A stretch of 64,000 bases of DNA, from positions 748,735 through 812,734 of the forward strand of contig ML976660.1 in assembly GCA_010015655.1 (NCBI GenBank), read 5' to 3'. Below, piece by piece: positions 56,154-64,000 of the stretch. This DNA comes from Bimuria novae-zelandiae CBS 107.79. Taxonomy: Eukaryota; Ascomycota; Dothideomycetes; Pleosporales; Didymosphaeriaceae. The stretch's first letter is position 1. The number at the start of each line of letters is the position of its first letter. Both the position numbers and the translations under genes were made by a program. The notes below the pieces were generated by a model that was not told the DNA's origin, made no database searches, and was given only the letters and a program-made list of their open reading frames with translations.

Positions 56154-59100
56154 AGGATAGGTCTAGTCTATAGATAACTCTTAATTAGTTCTTAAATCTC
56201 TTAAATGTCACTCGCTATAAAGGCTTTATTATTCTATTAGTAACTATATCTATAGTTAGCACGTAGGGTATATTAAGTCTACCTTATTCTACTAGGTCCC
56301 TAATAAAGTAATAATAAACGTTAATGTGTTTTAATCTTTTATAAAGGTAAGAGTTCTTTATAAATATAATAGCGCCCTAATTATTACCTAGTATCCAAAC
56401 CTTATTAGTATCTTTTTTAATATACTTTAGGAATCTAAGGTCTTTAAATACTTAAGTAATCTACTAGCCTTGCTTATAATATATTAAAAGCGCAATATAC
56501 TTAAATTTATAACTTAATATTATAACTAATTATTACTTCTTACTAGACTATAATATTAGACCTTTATAAAACATTATAGTGCTTCCTAAGACACTCTTTT
56601 AGTCTATAGTATTGCTTACCTAGTTAGTATCTAAGTAGATAATAAATTATCAGTATACTCCCCCTAGTCTATAGCGTAGTTTTATTATAAGTATTAACTT
56701 AAGGTACTATAATAGATTCTTTAATGCATAGCTATAGTGTTCTACTAGATTACTTATGTATTAGCGTAGTTTCTTAAGGGTATATGTAATATTTAGACGT
56801 GTAAAAACTATAGCAAATATTAGACTTCTAATTCCTTACTAGTACTTAGTCATGTTAATTTAGGTATTGTTATTAGTAATTAGCCTAAATAAGATATAAT
56901 TAGTAAATAAGATCTTTCTGTATTTATACTTCTTACTTAATATTCTAAACTTATTAAGTACTATGCGCAGGTATTACTTTTAGTTAAGAAAAATTATATA
57001 GTACTTTCTGTCTTTTATAACTTATATTCTAAAAACTTTATATACCTCCCCTAGATTCTTAGCGTTAAATTATCTAGAAAGCTTCTTTTAGAACTACTTA
57101 GTTTAAGATTACTCCTTTAACGCTATAAGGACATTATTAACGTAGACTAGGATTTAAATTTTTCTCTCTTTATAGACAAATATATAAGAGTCTACAAGGT
57201 TTTATATAAATCCCTATATAAGAATCTTTTTCTTTATTAATAGGTTCTAGTCTTAAGTAGCTTGCTTTAGTCTATATAGGCTTTAAAGGACTTTTAGAGC
57301 ATGTCTTTTCTTAATATAAACTCCTTTAGGTGGCTTAAGGAGGATATGTTTTTTAAGATAAGACTTAGTAAACGTATTCTTAATACTTAATTATGAAAAC
57401 CTATTTTAAATTAACTATATTTACGTTTTTTACTAGTAAGACTTCTACTTAGGTTCTATTTTCTATTAGTAAGATTATCTCCTCTAGCACTACTACTTTT
57501 TATTAATTTCTATACTTTAGGTCGTAGATAGCTTATTAATATATTTAGGGAATTTAAATTCCTATAATATTAGTTACTAGAAAGGCTTTCTTAAAAATCT
57601 ATACTTATTTGTCTATAAAGTTAACTCGTGCTAGCATAGCTTTAATAATTTTCTAGAATCTTTTATCTTATATAGTGTCTTCGCTAGACCTTTTGCGTTT
57701 AGACCCTCTTATAAAGTATTATAGAGCTTCTAACAAGACTTTATTAGGTTTTTTAGGTTCTTTATTTACTAGGTTAGATACTTACTTACCTTAAAATAAA
57801 GTTATAAAAAATAGTGTTTAGCTTCCTTTGTTATGAGGCTCTCACACCTTGTTCCGATCCGGGTTAGGGCGGTAAGGTATCGTGGTGCTTCACGGATTAT
57901 TCAGTGGTACAAGTTGGTGCGACACTTAGCGCGAGGCTGGACAATCCAATCTTATAACGAAGTAAGATAACTATTAGTCTGTATAGGAGGACGTACTCGC
58001 ACAGAAGATATGTGAGTTGACTACGAGGAGCATAACATAGGAAACCGTCCTGTATATATATCTTTCTTGTCCCATAGAATCCCACGATGTCCCATAGCCC
58101 GGAACCGTGGGATCCCATGGGATTTCCTGGGACGTTACGTAATCCTGAGGTGGGGCCCGGATGCCGTCATAAGGCTCTCCGTCCCACCGTCGACTTCTGG
58201 ACCGTAACATCCTTAGTCTTTCTCTTCTACGCTTAATTAGCTCAGGAGTTAGTTTTACTTATTTTATAAGTAATAGTTCTATTTTATCTATAGTTAATAG
58301 TTCTATAGGAGCTAGTTAAGTAAGAGTTAGTTTAATAGGAGTAGGATCCTTCCTTAGTCATCCTCTTTGTTTTTAGTCTAGTATAGTATTTTGCGTTCCC
58401 TATAATCTAGCTAAGATATTTTATAACTATAGTTTAACTCTTCCTTTAGACGTGTATTTGTCTACTAATATATAGCTTAGTCTTAAGGTATATCCTAGTT
58501 CTAGTAAATAGAACTTAAACTACTTATTTATTATCTTAGAATAGCCTATAAATACTCTAACTTTGCCGCAGTCTACAAGCTTATTATATTATTAATTTAC
58601 TAAAATTATTTTATGGTAGATATAAGAGTAGCACTTGCTCCCCTATATACGAATATAGCTAATAAATAGCGTCTTTTCTATAAAAGCCTCTTTAGGGCTA
58701 ACTTGCTTTTTATTAATTATAGGTCTTATATTAGTGTAGTTTTGTATATATATATATATATCTATCTCTATAGCTTTATCCTAGAACTTAATTAGTAGAC
58801 TAGTGTCCTTAAGTATTACTCTTATATTAGTTTTTATAGTTTAAATATTTTGCTTAGCTAGTCTATTTTAATATAATAATATAATTATAGTAGGCTATAG
58901 TTCTACTACTTATATAACTCATTATTTTTTAACTTATTATAAGAGTTCTAGTACGTTGTTAGTCCTAGTAGCTTTAACTTTTTTATTAGTTTAATATTTA
59001 ATAAAGGTTTTTTAGATTTTAAGTTTCATTTATACGTTTTCCTTATATTTTAATAAGATAACCTAGTTTTTCCGCGTGTAGCTATTAATAATAAGGAGGA

Positions 59101-60870
59101 ACTATTAGTTTTCTTTTAAAGATATTAGAAAGGATCCTATAATATTAAACTATATTAAAGCTAGCTTTATAGCCTTATGCTTTTTTAGCTACTTAAAAAT
59201 ACTATTTTATTTTATTTTATTAAGGCGTAGACTTTGCAGGGTTCTATCTTTTTTAGTACTTAAACCTTCTTCTAGAGGGTTATAACTTCGTGGAGTTTCG
59301 CGATTTTTACAGGCCTCAGGTATGCGAAGCATTTGTGATATAGTAAGTATTTTTATTTTTTACTAGCCTTAAGTTCTATTTTATTAAATTCTACTAGTAT
59401 ATACTATTCTGTGCTTAGGAATGCTATCTCTTAGTATTTATTAGTAATATGTAATACTATATAAAAGCTATTTTTTATAATTACTTTAATAATTATCTTC
59501 TTTCCTAGTTTAAAATATAGTGTATTTAAATTAAATTAACCCTTTAGGCTTACTGCACAAATTCGTCTCCCTAATAATAAGTTAACTTTAAAGTTAGGTA
59601 CAAGTAGTATATTTAAAAGCTATATTAAAAACTTATTTTTATACACTACTTAAGCTTTTCCCTTCTAATTTATATATAACTTTTTTTAACCTAAATAAGT
59701 CTTTGCTTAATCTTAATTATTTGTCTAAATAATAAGGGTTAATTAGATATGTATAATGAAGCGCTAGTGTCGCTAGTCTAGGTAAATAAAGAGGTCTTAT
59801 TAATAATGTCTTTTAAGAGATAGCATGTCTTAATTTCCTTATTTGCTAAGTCTAGGGTACTAGTTAATATCTTTAGTTCTAACTCTAATGTAGCTTCTTC
59901 TTTAGCTCTATATATTTTACTAGTCTTTTTATTAGATTTCCTAGGCTTAACAGGTAGCTTAGGTAGCTTTAGAGGGGATAGCTTCTTCTTCCTTTACTTC
60001 TTTTTAGCTTTATATTCCCTCAGGAGCTTTTAAGCCTCTATAAGCTTTAAACAGTCTCGCATATAGTGAGATTTGTCGCAAAGGTAGCATTAGATGCCAG
60101 ACGTAGCGCTAGGTTCGGAGTCGGATAACAGGTCCCTGTTGCCTTACTTATGTGGCGGAACGTACTTGTGAACTTTTTAGAATGCTAAAAGAGCTTATTT
60201 ATTAGTATCTTGCTAGTCTTAGACCTCCTTCTCTTCTAGAAACTTAAGCTTTTGTTTAATAATAATGTTAAGCTAAGCATTTATGGTATTAATTATAGTT
60301 TTAAAACTTAAAAAGAGTAATTTAATAAAAATAAGTAGTAGTGCAGCGTTTTTATAAGCTTTAGTAGTATTAGCGTTTACTAAGATAAGCTTACGCTAGT
60401 AATCTTTTAGCTTTTTTTTATAATTTAATAATTATACTTTTAGAATTAAATATAAATATTAAGATCCTAATTATATATATACTAGTAGTAATAGCGTTAG
60501 CTAAGGTGTACTTCTTTTATAGGTAAGCCTAGAACTAAAAGGCAGTATTATACTTATTAATAAGGGCTTAGTTATTATTATTAAGGGATCTAACTAAAAA
60601 GTTAATTATAATTATTTTATCCTTTAGGTACTTATTTTTCTTATTAATATTAATACGGGCCTTAATAGTCTTATTATTTATAATATCTAGTTCTTTTATA
60701 GTATCTAATAGGTCTTTAGTAGTAATAATTTAGTAGTGCTCCTCTAGGCTTCTCTTACATACGTAGAAGACTATTTTCCCTTTTAGCTTAACTTTATTCT
60801 AGTAGAACTAACTATTATAATTCTCCGTTATAAGTTTAGGAATCTTCTACTTTTCCTTCTCTTTGGCCAT
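56154..60870 (-). pseudogene. gag-pol relict of the copia element
   Basis: The gag start at 60870 reads MAKEKEK, then a stop, then IPKLITENYNS, the usual copia gag opening. A zinc knuckle at 60089-60051 is CYLCDKSHYMRDC (one residue short of the canonical spacing). Near 58570-58531, CGKVRVFIGYSKI is the copia integrase C-terminal motif. Reverse transcriptase would lie at 56.2-57.8 kb but is too altered to read with confidence. Stops are dense; no product is possible. Confidence 0.8.
57829..58209. mobile_element. Solo LTR no. 2, nested in the copia pol region
   Basis: A 381-bp GC-normal island starting TGTTATGAGGC and ending CCGTAACA, flanked by TCCTT on both sides (57824-57828 and 58210-58214). 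Inverted ends TGTTA/TAACA and a 5-bp duplication identify an LTR. Small open frames within it are not genes. Confidence 0.87.
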
Positions 60871-60910
60871 TATGTGTGTGCGGATGTGAGGAGGCTCACA
60901 CGTGTCGGTT

Positions 60911-61010
60911 GTAGGCGGTGCAGGCGGTGTAGGTGGTGCAGGCGATGCAGGCGATGCAGGCAATATAGGTAATGTAGGCGATGCAGGCGGTACAGGCGGT
61001 GCAGGTAGTA
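60911..61010 (+). repeat. 9-bp minisatellite in the copia leader
   Basis: About eleven imperfect copies of GGCGGTGCA with variants GGCGATGCA, GGTGGTGCA and GGCAATATA. It lies between the 5' LTR and the gag start, in an otherwise RIP-depleted region; several copies keep CpA. Confidence 0.85.
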
Positions 61011-61292
61011 TGTAAGCGATACTAGTAGCGTAAGGTGTATGCGAGTGGTATGTATGTATGCGTTATGCTACAGATAGTATAGTTATTATTAATTCTTAAG
61101 TATATAAAAGGTATATATAAGTAAAATTAATTTTTACTTAAATCTAAGTCCTGCGTAACTTTAGTTAATAATAAATTTTTTTCGCGAATTATAGCTAAGT
61201 CCTTTATAACTCTTAAAATTTAATTTTTTCTTAAATCCAAGTCCTGCGCGACTTTAGTAGTATTAAAATATTAATATTAGTTTTAGTAACTA

Positions 61293-61303
61293 GGCTTATA
61301 ACC
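61293..61303 (-). other. Primer-binding site (half-tRNA initiator Met)
   Basis: Directly after the 5' LTR the minus strand reads GGTTATAAGCC. Eukaryotic initiator tRNA-Met has GGCTCATAACC around its anticodon, whose complement is GGTTATGAGCC; a single G-to-A change of RIP type separates the two. Half-tRNA priming from the anticodon stem is a copia trait. Confidence 0.75.
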
Positions 61304-61543
61304 TATTAAAATAAGGTCCCTCTAGTAGTATAACTACTATAAATAACTAAGTAAGAGAGGGATAAAATAGGGTAGCTATAACGTATTATATTAACTCTAG
61401 TCTCTTATTATTATTAAACGAGCTATAGTAAGGTCGGATCTATACAATCAAGCAAAAACCCCTAGGCTTGGCACACTTTACGTATAGCAAGTACCACAAA
61501 CCTACCTTCCACTAATCTGGACTGAACCCACATATTCTCAACA
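61304..61543 (-). repeat. 5' LTR of the copia element
   Basis: 240 bp. On the minus strand it starts TGTTGAGAATATGTGG and ends TTTTAATA (originally TTTTAACA). The last third is less RIP-mutated than the rest. Confidence 0.88.
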
Positions 61544-61696
61544 AAATATGTATTAATTCACTACGAGGTGATATACCGTTGTCCGAAGACCACCCGGGCT
61601 CTCTCGGCCCGCCTTCTGGCTACAGCCTCCCACTGCAGCATCCGATCGTCAATTCGTACATTATAGTCGTAAATTGCAATTTTTTACCTCGCCAGA

Positions 61697-61821
61697 CGGT
61701 ATAAAGGAGTGATTATCGGGTTAGAGGAAAGATTGTAAAGAAGTAGTAATCGCTGCCTCCTAGAAGGTATAAAAGAGTGAATACCACCTAGGAGGAAAGG
61801 TTATGCGAAAGTAGCGGTTGT
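61697..61821 (+). repeat. Imperfect tandem duplication of about 60 bp
   Basis: GGTATAAAGGAGTGA...GAGGAAAG...AAGTAG at 61697-61758 recurs as GGTATAAAAGAGTGA...GGAGGAAAGG...AAAGTAG at 61765-61821. Non-coding flank between the retrotransposon and the next gene; otherwise 61549-61848 shows nothing. Confidence 0.65.
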
Positions 61822-61848
61822 TGACAGGCGACAGGCGTAGAGTTGCCC

Positions 61849-62915
61849 CTAGAAAGATCTGCTGTCTACGTCTGCGGCACCAAGTGTAACCTGGCCAACT
61901 TGATGTGCATGTGGGGAAACTGTGCCAATGCCTAGATGGTCTCCGGCCAGGTCGAATTCGAAAGGTGCAGTGGGTACGCTAGAGGCCGACTGTGGAGCAT
62001 CGGCACCGGGAGAGCCGTTGGCAAGTGGGTGGTGGACGTTCAGCTCCCCACGCACCACATGTTCCCACATATGACTCTGCTGTCCGAGAGCATCCTTACT
62101 CTTGAATCTTTTTTTGCAGCCAACGATACAGCCATACTTAAACCCATCTTGAGGCGGATTGAGCTTATAGGTCGATATATGCCCTTCGTCATTGTCAATG
62201 AAGTGTTGCCACCACATGTTTCTTTGAGGCCAATGAGTCTTCCTTTTCTTTTGTCTGAACACCACGCATTCGTTCGAGCCGAAGTTTCCCAAACAGAGTT
62301 TAAGTGCGTCGTTGTCAGCGCTGTCCTTTCGTGGCTTCTTGGATCCGGGCATTGTGGGTGTAGAGTCCTGAGCGGCATCGGCAGACGGTTGTTCTGCGTG
62401 GTCTGGGGCGGGGCGTTTGCGGCTATCGACGACGCCTTGTACTGTGTTGTCTGAGTCGTCGCCGCTACGGACGGCGATCACATCATGGTGGACATGGTGG
62501 ACATGGTGCGCGGAATCCTGGGTGGACTCAATGTAGGGTGCGCCAACAATGTCGTCGAGCCCGGCGGGCAACAATGCATCGGAAGTGACCGGGTAGGGTA
62601 GCGTGGCCCCGTCGTAGCGGCGATTTCGGCGGCGATTTCGGCGTCTAGAACGTCTAGAGCTACTAATACCATGTCAGTCTCAAATCCCTATATGTGCTGG
62701 GTATACGGACTCTGCTCTTCGATTATCTGGCGGAGATCGCCAGGATTGATAGGCGTCGCGGCCTCCCAATGATGGCAGAAGGCGCGGCGTCTTCTTTCGT
62801 TCAGGGAGAGCAATGACAGTGTGACTTTGCCGTCACTCCGCAAACCAAAGTACCGGTATAAATGCAAGACAGAGACCCTCTGGTCTGGGTCGATTGTAGG
62901 TTGTACGGAGGCCAT
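61849..62915 (-). CDS. Hypothetical protein with C2H2-like zinc finger
   Basis: Two exons (62915-62707 and 62662-61849) with a 44-nt intron containing a CTGAC branch site give 340 residues in phase. The first 70 residues (DQRVSVLHLYRYFGLRSDGK, RRRAFCHHWEAATPINPGDL) match nothing I know. Next is an Arg/Asn-rich stretch with SSRRSRRRNRRRNRRYDG, a His-rich AHHVHHVHHDV, and nuclear-signal-like KKPRKD. One finger follows: CIVGCKKRFKSKDALGQQSH ending MWEH (C-X3-C, then two His). It looks nuclear and possibly DNA-binding. It sits between a dead retrotransposon and a piggyBac transposase, so a transposon-associated origin cannot be excluded. Confidence 0.55.
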
Positions 62916-63527
62916 TGAGACGGTATCGGTTACACACGGGCGTTAGCGGGGAAGGCGGATCTGCGGCAGGGAAACGACAAGGACTCAACAAATGGTGAAC
63001 CAGAACGAAGATGAAGAAGATGCAGAATGGGTGTAGTGTGTATGGTCAAGATTATGAATGAAAGAGTGGAGAGAGACTAAAAAGGCAGCGTCCAGAGGAA
63101 AAAGGTCGCGAAATGTTCGAAAATGTCCGCACGTTTTCAACACAACTTACTTGGGATACCGTGCGCCACCAATCAGACAACGGGGCCTGGAAATTTTGTG
63201 GAGACCGTCCCTCGATGACTTCAAAGAAACTTGGCCTAATTAGAAGGCAAACGCAAAGCTGCTGAGCCAAACTCGCCTGGATCAGAGCCAAGTGCTACTG
63301 GATCAGAGTCAAGTGTTACTGGATCAGAGCCAAGTGTTACTGGCATGATACATAAAACGACTCCCGGTCTGGAGCCCAATACTATCCCCCGCACTGTCAA
63401 AATCTGCCACAAACGACGCGCCAATCAGCGTCTAGTCGATCTCAACACCAAATTTGAATTGTGATGACGGTAATTTTTGTTTTACAGCCAAAATTGACCT
63501 CTTTCGAAATTGCTAGCACATGCAAAC
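62916..63527. other. Flank of the piggyBac-type gene
   Basis: No gene seen. Holds three 21-bp tandem repeats (listed separately). A transposon end could lie here, but only one side is in the window. Confidence 0.4.
63279..63341 (+). repeat. Three 21-bp tandem repeats
   Basis: GGATCAGAGCCAAGTGCTACT at 63279, then two copies differing by one or two C/T changes (63300 and 63321). The third is followed by GG. Confidence 0.9.
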
Positions 63528-64000
63528 ATGCTAAATCCTGCGTCTGCCGTCAGCAACGATCCTGACTTCGTAAAATACACAAAATACTTATAAAAACGAG
63601 GTGTTTTACCTGACTTACCGTCCACGCCGCCACCGCAATGGAGACCTCTCGAAATCAACAACCTACGTACTTTTGGAGTCGCTGATTTACCTGAGGGTAC
63701 TGACAGAGGCTCTCCAATTGCCCTCTTTGACTTGTTTTTCGACGCCGAGGTCATGGAGCAGATCGCACACTTTACCAACGATCGCGCTGCTCATGCGCAC
63801 CCTCAGCTGCCCTCCGCGAGAGGCTGGAAACCTACGTCGCCAGGAGAGCTGTATACGTACTTTGCAATTGTCGTATATATGGCCGTCCACAGAGAGCCGT
63901 CGCTGGCAGAATATTGGAGTCGCGGTCACAAAAACGCGCCTACTCACAAGCTCAACGACTTCATGGGCTGTACGCGCTGGCACCAGCTAGATCGCTACCT
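63528..64000 (+). pseudogene. piggyBac-type (DDE_Tnp_1_7) transposase, 5' part
   Basis: From the ATG at 63528 one frame runs to the window end with a single TAA at 63591-63593. After it come PDLPSTPPPQWRPLEINNLR, SPIALFDLFFDAEVMEQIAH, RGWKPTSPGELYTYFAIVVY and EPSLAEYWSRGHKNAPTHKL. These match the N-terminal region of fungal piggyBac-derived transposases (LFD-LFF and the EYW motif). The TAA could come from CAA by a RIP-type C-to-T change, or a short intron could remove it. The catalytic acids lie beyond the window, so activity cannot be judged. Confidence 0.75.

Larger units (their letters stand above)
55515..61543 (-). mobile_element. Ty1/copia LTR retrotransposon, RIP-degraded, minus strand
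   Basis: Two direct LTR copies (55515-56144, enlarged by a nested insertion, and 61304-61543) are flanked by the 5-bp duplication AAATA (55510-55514 and 61544-61548). Reading on the minus strand, the 5' LTR is followed at once by an initiator-tRNA-type primer site, then gag with a zinc knuckle and an integrase C-terminal segment, and a polypurine tract just before the 3' LTR. Gag-integrase-RT order and half-tRNA priming indicate copia. Removing two nested solo LTRs leaves about 5.25 kb, a normal copia size. The whole internal part is AT-rich with CpA/TpG nearly gone. Confidence 0.9.

Noticed and set aside
57897..58210. Small minus-strand frames in the GC-normal island in the retrotransposon
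   Set aside because: The island is a solo LTR with a 5-bp target duplication; frames are accidental.
63279..63341. 21-bp direct repeats as a CRISPR-like or coding repeat
   Set aside because: Contiguous tandem units without spacers in a eukaryotic genome; the small frame across them has no other support.

Overview
The window is nuclear DNA of a filamentous ascomycete. Genes carry short GT-AG introns of about 45-210 nt, neighbours lie on either strand with no operons, and the encoded set (Nic96, MED27, EMC10, Sfh5, a UNC93-like sugar carrier, Ndt80-like Ron1) is fungal. Transposon-derived tracts are AT-rich with CpA/TpG nearly absent but CpG kept, the mark of repeat-induced point mutation (RIP). 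The gene content would fit a dothideomycete such as a Pleosporales species; that placement is an inference.

Layout. 0.3-9.4 kb: MFS drug transporter, microbial-type PARG, nucleoporin NIC96, an unknown Trp-rich protein and Mediator MED27. 10.3-18.1 kb: four same-strand copies of a lineage-specific F-box-like family (FPFLKLPAEhRN core); only one is intact, and a Tc1/mariner-like element carrying a MITE inside its terminal repeat lies between copies. 18.7-22.3 kb: cytochrome b2-type lactate dehydrogenase and a Rab GTPase.

23.1-42.7 kb is the core of the window: a complete N-acetylglucosamine (GlcNAc) utilisation cluster. It holds a GlcNAc-6-phosphate deacetylase and, divergently, the GH3-GNAT sensor NGS1. 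The Ndt80-like factor RON1, a divergent hexokinase (probable GlcNAc kinase), a UNC93-like transporter (probable NGT1) and glucosamine-6-phosphate deaminase follow. Together they would import GlcNAc, phosphorylate it, deacetylate it and convert it to fructose-6-phosphate, under a sensor and a transcription factor encoded in the same cluster. A pogo-type element with perfect 79-bp inverted repeats has landed between ngs1 and ron1. The deaminase start codon is split by an intron.

43.4-55.5 kb: TMEM135-like membrane protein, a fifth F-box-like family member, Sfh5, an RRM protein, EMC10 (its last exon is short and easily missed) and an FGGY D-ribulokinase-like kinase. 55.5-61.5 kb: one RIP-ruined Ty1/copia retrotransposon on the minus strand with LTRs, 5-bp target duplication, initiator-tRNA half-type primer site and polypurine tract, carrying two later solo-LTR insertions that escaped RIP. 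61.8-64 kb: a zinc-finger-like unknown protein and the 5' part of a piggyBac-type transposase running off the window.
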